DNA of 64,000 nt from Pomphorhynchus laevis (Eukaryota > Acanthocephala > Palaeacanthocephala > Echinorhynchida > Pomphorhynchidae). Of the stretch, positions 1 to 11,942 are shown piece after piece; position 1 is the stretch's first letter, and each line of letters starts with the position of its first letter. The notes under the pieces are model-generated. The model ran no database searches and was not told the origin of the DNA. It saw nothing but the letters and a program-made list of their open reading frames with translations. Where the stretch lies: NCBI GenBank assembly GCA_012934845.2, contig WNNJ02000353.1, positions 1 through 64,000 of the forward strand, in the 5' to 3' direction. The translations under genes and the position numbers were made by a program.

Positions 1-329
1 ATAATATATAATATTTATAATATTTATATATTTATTTATATTTATTTGTTAAAATTATGTTTGTTTCTATAATACTTCATTTAGTATATATTTTTCAGTA
101 CAATTCTTTAAAACAAATTTGATTTTATTAAAAACTAGATTTAGATATAGATTTATATAAAATATTATATTTTAATAATTTTTTATATAAAAATAATAAA
201 AAAAATTATATAGATTTTACATATGAATTTTTATACAAAATTTTTAATTTTCTAAACACAAAAAAATAATTTTGATTATTATATGGAATAGCTAATCTAT
301 TTATCAGCAGATATTACGTTTGATTGTAG
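1..329. other. AT-rich DNA, no gene seen
   Basis: Very AT-rich stretch with long A/T runs. I see no exon, repeat unit or RNA gene in it. It could be intron or 5' flank of the possible gene that starts near 330. Confidence 0.5.
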
Positions 330-759
330 AAACGCGAAATGAAAGCTGTGCATGCATACTCGATATTATGCAATCAATATGCACGATTATTGCAACTGCA
401 ATACGAACGGAAGGACAAGAAACAAAGGCATCAAGTAACGAAAAAATCGCAAATGAAATGATTGCTTTCCGTAAATTTGAAAGCTGAACATTCTGGGTAA
501 CGGTATGTCAAAATGTTTTAATGATAGTAAATATAGCTTTGCATACTTAGAAACTTCACATATTCCGATTGACCGAATACATACGTTCTTTTTATTGAGA
601 GCTACAAGACCACAAGTAACACATGCATCCAACGAATCAACGATAATGGGTTTAGTAGTGAAGCAGATAGCAAAATCATCAAGCGCCAAGCAAGATTACG
701 TTATATCAGATTCGTTTTTTAAATTCTTACCAAAATCATGCTGGAACAAAAACAAATAA
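330..759 (+). CDS. possible two-exon coding segment, product unknown
   Basis: Two open blocks fit one reading frame if joined: 330-434 (35 codons, preceded by an AG after a T-rich tract) and 484-759 (92 codons ending in a stop). The gap 435-483 is a 49-nt GT..AG intron, the size typical of the sure genes here. The product would be a basic, helical, Lys/Gln-rich segment followed by a mixed region. I recognise no family. An alternative open frame crosses 302-490, and a 100-codon antisense frame (387-689) overlaps, so frame and strand are both uncertain. It may continue to the coding-like block at 1167-1274 on the same strand. Confidence 0.3.
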
Positions 760-1166
760 ATATCTAGATGAGAAAGTAGAAATATTCAGTGAACTGATAA
801 TGGATTTAATATAAAATTGATCTCATTAAAGAGTAAGATTTACCAATAGTTGCCAAACATCATGGAAACCTTAATGAGCTATTAAATATAACCTCGCTAG
901 ATACTGTCAGAATATCCAACAGTATCTGAAATTAAAATGCTTCTAAAAATTTTTACATAAAAATGCGGGTGTAAATATCGAAAGAAATTCAAAAGAAATT
1001 AAATATTTTATTGATACTATTTAGATTTGATAGATCATTGAGCATATAAATGAATCTTGGTATATTATCATATAATTATGTAACATATAACATATTATTA
1101 TTTTATTATTTAATATTATATTATAAATTAATAAATTCTATTAAATCATCATCTGATTATTTGCAG
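760..1166. other. AT-rich DNA, nothing clear
   Basis: Mostly A/T with short open stretches such as one near 775-815 on the plus strand. No convincing splice signals or repeats. If 330-759 and 1167-1274 belong to one gene this is intronic. Confidence 0.4.
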
Positions 1167-1274
1167 ATGATGATTCATCTGGGCTTATCAACACTGTCGT
1201 AAAGATGAACGTAATAAAAACAATAAATTCTACATCTTTATGTTTTGCAGGTTAAAAATGATAATTTAATTTAA
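1167..1274 (+). CDS. possible terminal exons of a plus-strand gene
   Basis: A block at 1167-1210 follows a good acceptor (TTTGCAG), ends at a GT donor, and is separated by a 40-nt intron (1211-1250, ending TTTTGCAG) from 1251-1274, which reads seven codons to a stop. The joined frame is open and acidic to basic. Intron size and both splice sites match the sure genes in this window. The product is too short to recognise. It could be the 3' end of the gene begun at 330-759 or a chance match. Confidence 0.3.
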
Positions 1275-1492
1275 TATATTTTAACTTATAAAACAATTAA
1301 TTAGAAATTAATTTATATTATAAATTAATATATTCATATATTTTTTGACTTTAAATATTAAAGATTCCTGAGAGCATTTAAATTTTATAATTTAAATAAT
1401 TAATTATTTAATTATTTAAATAATTATTAATAATTTATTTAAATAATAATTAAGTATTAAATTAATTTATTTAAATAAATTAATTATTTTAA

Positions 1493-3688
1493 TTAGATAA
1501 TAAAAGTTCTAACAAAGAGAAACAAAAACAACTTGCTATTACGAGTTGGTGAAATTGATCGATGTTTGTTCCTGAAGAGCATTTCACGTTTATCCTTTTG
1601 ATCTGACATTCGAGGAGTGCCATCTATGGGTCAATCATCATACGATTAGCAAAACAATTTACATCATAAACTCACCTCTAGGTTTTGTCGATTCAATCCA
1701 TTTCGCAATGTTGCAACGTGATTGTTCTTTATCAGTTGCATTACTACGTCGATTATATTTATTATTCAGCTTACTGGAATGCGTCTCTTTTAAAGTGGAT
1801 TGTCGTACATCCTTTGAAGGTGTATTACACCGCTCTATTCAAAAATCAAAGTTTAAAATTAGTTAAAGTACATCAAATTATTTGTTTGAATAAATCCTTT
1901 TGACAGCGTTAGTAACCGAGAATATTTTACAAAATTTCGATTATTTTGTAAACTATCCGAAACCACGGACAGCAACATTTGTGTGAATAAGAAATAAAAT
2001 TATTTTATCAACTTTCATATTCTTTGTCGTATCTTGAGTGATATACGTATAACCAAATCAATTAATAAAATCAGTCCTAAAAAAATCGCTAAACAAAATA
2101 TGGAAAAAATTTTATTTCGACTTTTATGTTATTTAACGAATAGCATACAATGTCGACAAATAGTCGACTGATAAAAATATTATTTTTATTTAAAGTAAAA
2201 TTTAATTAATTTACTTTCTCAGTTACAAAATGGAGGATCAAATAATCAAAACGTATATACCAAAACCTTTTTTGGCGTCCGTTTCTTTAGTAGTTTGTAT
2301 TAAATTGAAATCGACATCAGGCCCACAACCTTTATTCTTTAGCACTCTAATTATTTCGTCGTCGTCTTCAAAATCCTCAGGTGGACGGTACTTTTCAATA
2401 TGATCAACACGAATAATCCGGCCACACAATTTTATCCCGTTGAAATTGTCAACAGCTAATATCGTGCTTCGTTGATCTGCGTAGCATAGGAATGCAAATC
2501 CCTTTGACTTGCCTGTCTTCTTATCACGAATTAGATTTATGTTCACAACCTCCCCATACCTATAAAACAAAATTTCATGTCAATATTGAAAATCAATACA
2601 TACTGGGAAAATACGCAAATAACATCGCCTTCGTTAAGCTCATATGATAAGCCACCAATGTATACCCAAGCACTTCCGATGTATTTATGATGCCATGATT
2701 TGGAGCCTAATGTAGAGTTTAGTTTAATTTCAAGTTCGTTTATCTTATTTTGATTTCGAATTTGACTAGAATACAACAAACAATTTTAATTGATAATTAT
2801 AATGTCTAATTAAATATTAATTAGAAATTGGGTAGTATAAAATACAATATGCAATTTGTGGCACGGTACATACATAAGTAGTGCAATCTGAAATAATCAG
2901 AATAAACGGTACGCGAAACAGAGGATTACTGAGGTACACTGTTTATATGATTAATCGAATTAATTATTGTATTAATATTAATTAATTATTAATTATTAAT
3001 TAATAATAATTAATTATTAATTAATGTTAATTAATTAATAATTAATGTTAATTAATTATTAATTAATTATTATTAATTATTGTACTCTAATTCGAACAGA
3101 ATGTAATGATTGAGTTTTACGAATTCTTAGATTTTGTAAATACAGAATATTGTGTCACAAACTTGAAAATTTCTGTAATTGAGGATTTTGCGAAAATCGT
3201 GCGTATCTGTGGCACGTAAGTTGCTGTGCAGTTTTGAAATCTATAACCTTGCTGGAGATAAACAGAATCGTGAACATTTGACTTGCCGTTTTGACATCTT
3301 TGTAAACTGAATTTTGTATTAGTCTTGACTATACCCTATTGCATGTTGCCACTATGGGTTTATATCTCATATAATTACAAATTTATGATGAATCTTATAA
3401 AAACGCAAAACATCGGGACCGAAGATAGTATAAAATATGTATTATTCTCAGGCATGGCCTTCACGTATACTAAGGTTCATATTTAGAATATTCTGAAGAT
3501 AAACACAATTACGTTTAGAAACATTACAAATACTGTCTTCATCACCTTTGCAGATTTAACAAAATAATGCATCTGGAACTTGCATTTCTAAGCGAATTGC
3601 ATAAAAAGGTGTTCTAAATATTTTTGTTCGATTCGAAATATTACAAATTAACATCAACAAATCAATATACTCACGTAAGAGGGTTCAT
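1493..3688 (-). CDS. RBMX2: RBMX2/Ist3-type spliceosomal RNA-binding protein, 5 exons
   Basis: Nuclear RRM protein; in yeast the homologue Ist3/Snu17 is part of the RES complex that binds the U2 snRNP and helps the first splicing step. Exons read on the minus strand: 3675-3688, 2604-2765, 2261-2559, 1676-1834 and 1493-1623, giving 254 residues. The 14-nt first exon encodes MNPLT, the family's usual start, with donor GTGAGT. Exon 2 carries RNP2 (WVYIGGLSYEL) and the conserved VICVFSQYGEV; exon 3 has RNP1 (KSKGFAFLCY) and the family signature STILAVDNFNGI..GR.IRVDH. The last two exons give a basic Ser/Asn/Arg-rich tail typical of animal RBMX2. Introns are 909, 44, 426 and 52 nt, all GT-AG, and all phases agree. 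The RRM looks intact. The tail is shorter than in human (about 320 residues) but longer than the fly protein. Confidence 0.93.
2940..3082. repeat. TTAATTA-type simple repeat in RBMX2 intron 1
   Basis: A run built from ATTAATTA/TAATTATTAA blocks, palindromic by nature, inside the 909-nt first intron. Likely low-complexity slippage. Confidence 0.8.
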
Positions 3689-3985
3689 TGTACAATAACA
3701 GATCGTAATTGTACAAATATTTATAATAATCTAAAATAATATTAATTTACGTTGAAATTAAGATGATAATTAAACTTGTCAACATTAAAACCAGAACGTT
3801 TAATGTGTTCTAACAAAATACTATTAGTATTTTGTTAATAAAATATTAATAAAATATTTTATGTAAACTGGAGAAAATAAATTTTATAATTTTAGAGTTA
3901 AATAACGCTTGTCCCAAATTAAATCAGAACTTAAATTATTTAATAAAAACAAATTGATCATTAAAATAATAGCTTGTGTCCTTTA
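3689..3985. other. 5' flank of RBMX2, no gene
   Basis: AT-rich upstream region. One short hairpin (around 3810-3835, arms of AACAAAATACT). No recognised promoter element. Confidence 0.4.
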
Positions 3986-4236
3986 ATTATAAGTCTACTA
4001 TAAAGACATTACAGTCTAATTATAAGGATGTTTTAATATCCTTTAATTATAAGTATATTTACTTAATCTTGAAATATATAGAATTTATCCAATTCAAAAC
4101 TTTCTCATTAACAAGGTTCTTCATCCTGGCAATCTCGATTCCTTACCGAATGATCCTAGAGCAACTGACGCATGGCAGCATTGATATGACATGTTTGTTC
4201 ACTTTTTACATGTTCGGACTGGTGAAAGTCAAATGA
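3986..4236 (+). mobile_element. possible LINE RT C-terminal relic
   Basis: An open frame ending at 4236 reads IPYRMILEQL..GSIDMT, which lines up loosely with the post-RT segment of the CR1-like LINEs here (IPYPKILDVLGI.DVETS in the copy at 35.8-38 kb). Weak similarity only; it could be chance. Confidence 0.25.
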
Positions 4237-4406
4237 AGCCGATTCTTTTCAGTATGCTAGTTCCCGCAGTCTACAAATCGATTAAGGAGTGTGAATAATA
4301 TAAACAATTGATAAACTCAGAGTTGTACGATAAACCAGTAAATAAGATATATAAGCGACATTTGTAATGGCTTCGAAAGCAACGCAAAGGTGAGTCAATT
4401 GACCTA

Positions 4407-5640
4407 CTCATTTCTCGGGAGAAGGCTCTATATATAGTGTTCTCATCTCCCTCGACATCTCTTTCGCATTCGACATCGTCGACCACTCCATTTTTCTTTC
4501 TCGCCTTCGTTATGAACACGAATATTCTGCCTTCTCCGTAACATGGTTTGCCTCATATCTATCCGAACGTTCCTTTCGTGTCTGTTCTAATTCATCATCC
4601 TCTCCTCCCATCCATATTTGTTGCGGGGTCCCATAATGTTCAATCCTAGGAGGCCTGATTTTCTCTCTTCTACATGGCGATCTCTCTCCGTTTATCAAAC
4701 CTTACTCCTTTAACATCATGCAATACGACGATGACATCCTCAATATGCTCATGCACCCGCCCATCACATACACGATATCGAAATTTCTGTCTCCAACTGT
4801 ATTTCTTCAATCTACAAATGTCTCTATCATCTTCGTCTCGTTCTAAACCCCAACAAGTTTAAAATAATGTAAATCCTCTCCCGTCAACCTAACATATCTC
4901 CTCCCCTGTATCTTCTGCCTCATCAATTATCCCAATAGTCCACAATCTCACTTTCTTAAAATTCCATTTCGATGATAACCTTTTCTTTAAACCCTTCGTC
5001 CGTGACAAGGTCCGCTCATCTAACTTAATTCTCCGTGATATCCGCCGTATCCGCCCCCTTATCGACTTCCGTTCTTGTATGTCTCTTCTTTCATCGCTTC
5101 TTTTCCCTAAAATCGATTACTGCCTTAGCCTTTTCGCCAATTATCCAAAATCCATCATCCTACCCCTACAACGAATAATCAACACCGCCGTTCGAGTGCT
5201 CTTTCGTCTCCGTCGCTTCGACCACACATCCACATATTTTGCCCAACTCTCCTGGCCCACCATCCACATTCGCATCAAACTCCGCCTTCTTCTCGTTACT
5301 TTTCGTCTCATCGCTGTCGGCTCCCCATCGTTCATCAACCTTCCTTTCTTAGACGATACTCGCCCCACCTCGATATCGCTTCGTTCCTGTCATACCCTCT
5401 TACTCCACGTTCCTAATTACTCCAACAACTACGGTCTCCGATCCTTCCTCGTCGCCGCCTCACTCGCCTGGAATCAACTCCCTCTCGACGTCCGCCGCGC
5501 CCCTCCTTTATCATATTCAAACACCTCCTCCGTTCACACCTTCTCGACACCTGATTCACAGTCTTGTTTTGTTGTGGTCATGTAAGCGTGCGCTGTCACG
5601 CATTTGCCACGTTAAAATAAATCGTTTTTTTTTATCAAAA
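4407..5640 (+). mobile_element. LINE family 1, 5'-truncated copy (RT C-terminal half and 3' tail)
   Basis: Starts inside the RT at a block equivalent to LYSVLISLDLSSAFDIVDHS of the 8.8-11.9 kb copy, passes the catalytic box (ATGCAATACGACGATGAC, normally YADD) and runs through the thumb region to the 3' UTR. The end has the family hairpin (GTAAGCGTGCGC..GCACGC), then CATTTGCCACGTTAAAATAAA and a T-rich tail. The longest remaining frame is 5079-5585 (168 codons), the C-terminal domain with SWPTIHIRIKLRLL and AWNQLPLDVRRAP. The frame changes several times upstream, so the copy is dead. Its last 400 bp closely match the fragment at 6206-6615. Confidence 0.88.
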
Positions 5641-5839
5641 GAAGTCACTCAACAAGGCAATTCACCATAGTGCATCCATGACGACATAGATGTGATTCAA
5701 CTTGGACGCGAGTTTCGGTTAACTACTAAGCGCATCCAAATTTGTCGTTAATATAGAGCGGACCGAACATACCAATAGTATCGAAAGTATTCATCCAGAG
5801 GCCAAAATAACTATTTAAAACAACAAAGGAAAATCAAAC

Positions 5840-6166
5840 ATGAAAAAGATTATTCATAATTTCAATGGCATCTGCCAGCATTATCAGGAAAAAAATTACA
5901 GGTTTGTAAAAATAAATACTGGTGATGATGGCAGCATCGAAATATTGAATCATCTTTTTCGTGTATGATTTCCCTTGGTTTCTATAAATTAAAATTTAAA
6001 AGAATTTTACTCATTTTGGAACAATCATTTTTACAATAATTGGCAGTGCTATTTGGGCAATTTTATTTTCAATGTATTTTTTGTAAGCAGTTACACCGCT
6101 CAAGAAACCTATTTGAGGTGTTAAAAAAGTTTTATTTTACAAAAGTTAATTGTACTCCTACAATAG
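5840..6166 (+). CDS. possible two host exons cut off by a LINE, product unknown
   Basis: ATG at 5840 opens a frame to 5960, where a GTGTAT donor could join, after 86 nt ending TTGGCAG, to a second open block 6047-6166 that ends at a perfect GTAAGT donor. Phases agree, giving about 80 residues before the frame is lost; LINE sequence begins 40 bp further on. The peptide (IIHNFNGICQHY..., GDDGSIE, F.QCIFC) has only a remote look of the eIF2-beta/eIF5 C-terminal fold (NF..IC, GSID, C..C), which I do not assert. It may be a host gene interrupted by insertion, a decayed pseudogene, or chance. Confidence 0.22.
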
Positions 6167-6205
6167 GTAAGTGTGTTGTTGTCTTTGGATATATATTGCA
6201 TATCT

Positions 6206-6615
6206 TCGTCGCTTCGACCACATATTTTGCCCAACTATCCTGGCCCACCATCCACATCCGCATCAAACTCCGCCTTCTCGTAACTTTTCGTCTCATCGCT
6301 GTCGGCTCCCCATCGTTCATCAACCTTCCTTTCTTAGACGACACTCGTCCCACCTCTCTATCGCTGCGTTCCCGTAATTCCCTCTTACTCCACGTTCCCA
6401 ATTACTCCAACAACTACGGTCTCCGATCCTTCCTCGTCGCCGCCTCACTCGCATGGAATCAACTCCCTCTCGATGTCCGCCGCGCTCCCTCCTTTATCAC
6501 ATTCAAACACCTCCTCCGTTCACACCTTCTCGGCACATGATTTACATTTTTTGTGGTCATGTAAGCGTGCGCTGGCACGCATTTGCCACGTTAAAATAAA
6601 TCCTTTTTTAAATAT
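6206..6615 (+). mobile_element. LINE family 1, short 3' fragment
   Basis: Only the C-terminal domain of ORF2 and the 3' UTR remain, nearly identical to the 3' end of the 4407-5640 copy: same SWPTIHIRIKLRL and AWNQLPLDVRRAP blocks, same tail hairpin and CATTTGCCACGTTAAAATAAA end. This is the usual shape of a 5'-truncated LINE insertion. It sits directly after the possible exon at 6047-6166. Confidence 0.85.
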
Positions 6616-6849
6616 CCGTTATCAACATATGTGCTGAACCATTAATATCATCAGAAATTCTTACTGAACCAAATAGCTTTGAAAGTTCATTTATAAATAA
6701 CATACTTTCAAACATCGATAGTTCTTTCTGATGACATCTATCCCATATTTGAATACATCGTATATTATTTATTAGTCAATTCATAAAAATTCTTTTATTT
6801 TTAATTTAAATTTAAATTTTATCGTGATATAAATATTAATTGTTGAAAA
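6616..6849. other. AT-rich spacer
   Basis: No gene or repeat recognised between the LINE tail and the LTR-like repeats. Confidence 0.4.
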
Positions 6850-8795
6850 TCTTATATATAGTACAGGCTGCATCAACGATGCTTGAAAACAACGGTCTAG
6901 GAGTCCATTGAAATGCGGCTATATATTTAAAACTGCTGTCGATAATCAACTGGACTACACTCAACGATCAGCATACTATTCGTCGCTACTAGACCTCAGA
7001 GATGACCGGCAACGCTCATCAGTAGTATGATCTATCTCGACGATGTTTTGGCTTCGTGCGTGACCTGTGAAAAAAAAACATTTCCGATAAATTGCTTAAG
7101 TTCAAGTGGCAAAATGCTCGTAAACTGGAAACATGCTTATCAGACCATCTCTATCCATATCAAGCGATTCATTTGTTGTTGCATCGCGTCGTTTGTTAGA
7201 TCCTAGAAAGGATTCGGCATATATTGTACAGGTTGCATCAAAGATGCTAGTAAACAACGGTCCAAGATTCTATTGGAATGCAGTATTATATTTAAAACTG
7301 TTGTCGGTACTTAACTGGATTACAAAAGGCTAATCAGTAGTATGAGTCATCTCGATGACGTTTCTGCTGCCTGTGTGTTGTGAATTAATGATTCAACTAC
7401 TTATTTTCATGTAACTAATGATATGTTCTTTTTCAGATTTAGCCAAATAAAGCTACCTGTTTAGCTGTTCGTTTCAATTTATTTAGCTGAAATTTCTTAA
7501 TGGATTCTGACCAGGGTGGTAATCAAAACAGCGATAGATTAGCCCGCTATATACAGCCACCAAAGCTTATTGTAAAAGCAATTGATCCGGATTCTATCGA
7601 TATTGGCGTCAATGGCTAGACATATTCAAGGAGTTTCTTCAGCATATACACACTTCCGATCCACAGAAGTTTACAATCCTTCGTAACTTTGTTTCACCAG
7701 CGATATACAAAGCCATAAATAATGCAGATTGCTACGACACTGCGATAAAGATTCTCAAAGATATATTCGACAAACCTGTCAGTATTGTCTATACACGTTA
7801 CATACTATTTTCGCGAACTCAAAAAGAATGAAAACATCGCAGAATATATCGACATTCTAAAATCGATTGCAACCAAATGCAAGTTTGACGACGTGACTGT
7901 CGACGAACATCGGGACCAGGATGTGTTAAATGCTCTCATAGTGGGTCTTCGTTGCAACAAAATTCGAGACCGCTTGCGTGAAAACAATACACTCTCTCTG
8001 TCACAAGCTTGTAATCAAACCAAAGCAGTTGAACAAGCTCAATTTCTTGCTGTTGAAATGTGCAAGGAATCTCTGCAAGTTCAATCGATTGCTGCTACAT
8101 CGCTATCCGATCATTCGAGTGATACTGAAGGTACCGAAAAACACGAGTCAGTTTTGAGAATCAAAATCCATATGCTGCCACTACTACTAGAAAGCCAATC
8201 AAGAAATGGACATCCTATTTCTGTGGACGAACGACAAAAATGAACAAACACAGTGCCCAGCAAGGACTGTTACTTGCATAAAATGCGGTAAACTCGGGCA
8301 TTTTGCACGTGTATGCCGGAACAGCACTTCGAAAAGTATCCACCATTTCGTATATTGCTCTATCTTCCTCATCCACATGGGATCGCAGAACCGTTATTGT
8401 TGTCTCAATCACAAAGGGACGGGTATTTGCAATGATTGATACCGGAGGCACAAACAATTTTATTCGTTCAGATGTCGAGCGTCGTCTTAACCTAAGGTAT
8501 GACGCCAGCGAGACGATGAGTGTGAAACTAGCGAGTTCTAAAAAGCTTGTTTCAACGCAAGGAACAGTTTGCACTGAATGTCAACTATGGGTCGATGCTA
8601 CACCATATTGAATTCTGTCTTGACAATATATGCACCGAACACATACTTGGGCAAACCTTTCTGCAACTACATCGAGCGTATCACTAAACTCAATTACAAC
8701 TATGCGAGTACCTCCACCTCGCCTATTTTCAGACAATGCAAGGTATTGGAAGCCCATTGCGACCAAATCGGGACGTTTTACTTTACCGGAAATTC
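6850..8795 (+). mobile_element. fossil LTR retrotransposon (Ty3/gypsy-like): LTR repeats, gag, protease, start of RT
   Basis: Two diverged direct repeats (from about 6864 and about 7227, 363 bp apart) form the LTR part; each contains ACAACGGTC...ACTGGA and a CATCAGTAG block also seen in the 55-57 kb remnants. A gag-like region follows (about 7500-8245, with a helical segment like the capsid/gag domain of gypsy elements), then a CCHC knuckle (C..CGKLGHFARVC), an aspartic protease (IDTGGTNNFI, 8400-8570) and the first part of a reverse transcriptase (KPIATKSGRFT) ending near 8795, where it abuts LINE sequence. The element is broken in several places and lacks most of pol and its 3' LTR. An old, partial copy. 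Confidence 0.75.
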
Positions 8796-11700
8796 CAATA
8801 TCGTATATGCGATGTGCGGGTGCATGAGCATAGATGAGGATGTCATCGGCGTATTGCATGACGTTAAAGGAAAAAGGTTTGATAAACGGAGAGAGATCGC
8901 CAAGCAGAAGAGAGAAAAGCAGGGGACCTAAGACTGAACCTTGTGGGACCCCGCAAAAGATAGGGAGGGGAAGATGATGAATTAGAACAGACGCGAAAGG
9001 AACAGTCGGATAGATATGAGGCAAACCATGATTTGGAGGAAGAAGAAAAGCCGTAATCATAACGAAGGCGATATAGGAGGACGGAGTGGTCGACAATGTC
9101 GAAGGCGGAGGAGAGGTCGAGGGAGATGAGAACACTATATAGAGCCTTGTCTCGAAAAATGAGGAAGTCGTTGTAATCTTTCATGCAGGCGATTTCTATG
9201 GACTGATTTGAGCGGAAAGCGGTTTGGACAGGAGGGTACAGATTGGATGACGAGAGATAAGCGTTGATCTGTATTAAGATGAGGCGTTCTAAGAGCTTAG
9301 AAAGAGTAGGGAGTAGTGAAATGGGGCGATAGCTAGAAGGAAGCGAGGGGTCGAGCGATTGTTTCTTTAGTAGGGGACAAACGATTGCGGATTTCCAGTG
9401 TGAAGGGAAGATACGACTGCGGATGAACGAGTTAAACAAGGTTGTGAGAAAAGGGGATATCGATGAGCATATGGATTTTAATATGTGAGTAGGTAGGGGA
9501 TCGGCAGGTGAGGTTTTGCTGGGCAAGGACATGAGAACATATGAGACTTCGGAAGGTGAGACAGGGAGAAGATGAACGAGTTCCGGGAGAATGAGGCTAG
9601 GCTGGGCAGAGTGGGAAAGGATGGAGACCAGGGTGTGAGAGAGAGCAACGTGGATACTTTGGTCTGGAGGAATGACGAATAATCATGGGGATTGATGTTG
9701 CACGGAGGAGAGGAGCGAGCAAGGATTGAGTTAAAAATATGCCATATAGTCTTAGAGTTGAATGACGTGATGTTTTTATGCTGCCAGAAATACTTGCATT
9801 TGGTACGTAGTAGGTGGAGATAAGACCGCCGATGAGAAAGATAGTTATCACGGAAAGACAGAGTGATCGAGCGGAAATCACGTCTGAGAGAGCGGTGATA
9901 TACTCTCAAAGCATGACGGAGTCGACGCTTTGAGAGTAGGTACTGGATGTCAAACCATGGGCAAGGTGCAAGCGACGATGTGGTGAGGCTTGAAGGGCAA
10001 GATAAGATCGAGAATGGATGTGAGTTCAGAGTCGAAAAGAAAGGCGAGATCGTGAGGAGAGGAATATGTTATTGTTGGATAGGATCAAGACGATTTGAGT
10101 AAGGCAGAGCGGAGAAGGGAGATGTCAAGATTTCTCAAAGAGCGACGTAAGATTGTCGGTGTGTGAGGAGGGGTGTGGTTGTGAGTGAGATCAAGGGTGA
10201 CGAGAAAGTGATTGGATAGACCAGGATCGAAAATGGACCGTGAGGTGTAGGCTACAAAATGATCGGGGGCAGCGATGATGTCGAGTGCCATACCAAGGAT
10301 ATGTGTGGGGGGGGCAGTTGAGATGGGTTTGTAGTTATAGTTACAGAATGTTGATAAACTGGATGGACTCGGTGGAAGAGGGGCGGTCGAGGCGAATGTT
10401 GAAGTCGCCCAGAACGATTGATGGGATTGAGGACAGTACAGTGAGACAGAACGTCAGCGAGTTTGGTAAAAAAATAAGGATGTAGCAGCTGGTGAACCAG
10501 GACTATACAATGGCGAGATATCGAGTGATCGGGTTAGAAGAACGACAAGTGAGCAGTTCAAAAGCGCAAGGACTGAAAGGGGAAGTGATTTTGCGAATAG
10601 ACGCGGGGTGACGGGCGAATGCGACAATGCCGCCATGATTAGAGAATTTAGAAGGGAATTTGAAAAGGGGCCGAGCAGATTCTACTAGTGAGCAAACGGC
10701 AGGGAGCAAACAGCGGATGGAGAGGTCATCAGAATCGAAGTGCCAGGATTCGGTGAGGCAGAAGAGATCGATGGATTGCTTAGTGAATAGGTTGAGGATG
10801 AGATCGGATTTATTGAGAATAGATCTAGTGTTGAGGAGGCCGAGGCGGAAACCGTGTGTTGTGGTGATAGGGGCTAGTGAAGAAGACACATAGGGGATAC
10901 GGAGCGCCATCGAATTTTTGGACAGGTGTGGACAATTTGAAAATTTCCGTCGATGCTTCATATCGAGAGAGACGTTTCGTCGTTTTCATCGCGACGGCGT
11001 TTTTTGATACGTGCAGATGACAGTTGAGCGATTTCGAAGGGGGTGCGATCGGGGAAAATGCGAGTGGCTGAAGATGACATGAGTTTGAATCGTTGGGAGA
11101 GGACAAAAGACGCGTGAGAGTAATGCTTGAAAACAATTTTTAGGAGAGGGGCTGGGAAGGATTAGATTGAGAATATTTATTTAGGCGGATGAATGCGACA
11201 GGAGAGATGTTGTTGAAAAAGGATGGTTTACCCGCTGGAACAAGAGATGAGAGGATGGATCTGAATGCGGAAACATCGTGGTCGAGACGTGCTTGTGGAG
11301 ATAAAGAGGTGGAAGGAGTGATATTAGTGACGATGACGCAACGATCGCGAGAAGGAAAGCGTTTCCGTAAAAGAGGACGAATAACGTGAGTTAAAGAGAT
11401 CACGATAGGAGAGCTGGCAGTCGAGGATATCAAGGGAGTAGGTTTAACAGCGGAAGACAAAGAGGATTTGGATAATATAGAGGGTGGTGAGCGATGTGAA
11501 GCAAGGTTATGAGTGGAAGGATTGTGAAGGTTGGTAGAGGTGATTTTGATTGAGGGATGTAGATTATTGAGAAACGAGACAGAAGGGAAGATACGGGGGT
11601 GTCGGGAAGTGAAGACATGGTATTAGAAGTGCATGTGATGACAGGATCAGTGTGTTGACAAAGGATATCAGAAACGACTGGAGTGGTTTGAGTGGACACG

Positions 11701-11942
11701 CTGGAGGTTGATATGTTCTTATGGGAGAGGTCGCGTATAAGTTTGTTGGTACAAAAGCAGCATAGGAAGTCTTCTTTAGACTTACTGCTGTCGCACGCGA
11801 TTGTAGTCCAGACGCTGCAGTCGTGTGCCGAGCACTGTACTTGTAGTTGAGCACAGTTGGTGTCGTTCGTAGATGTCTTCTTATGTCCTCCCATCGACGT
11901 CCTTTTTGTTAAAACTGTTAAATTTGCTGATTTGATAGGAAA
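8796..11942 (-). mobile_element. LINE family 1, copy with 5' end but lacking its 3' third
   Basis: Read on the minus strand: ORF1 from ATG 11894 with a PHD-like Cys cluster (C..HDCSVWTTIAC...CCFC), an ORF1 C-terminal part (11460-10900), an endonuclease domain (10961 leftward: LNTRSILNKSDL, LTESWHFDSDD, SNHGGIVAFARHP), and an RT from about 9530 ([66 protein letters not shown]). It stops about ten residues after the YADD box, next to LTR-element sequence. Several stops and frame changes separate the pieces. It is unusual in keeping its 5' end and losing its 3' end, so a later deletion or rearrangement is more likely than the original insertion. Directly upstream of ORF1 lies the 16-bp tandem array at 11942-12468. 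Confidence 0.88.

Noticed and set aside
5141-5368. Antisense frames over LINE coding regions (also at 6132-6401, 10660-10893, 17041-17286, 23923-24423)
   Set aside because: They are shadows of the sense RT and endonuclease frames and have no family resemblance of their own.
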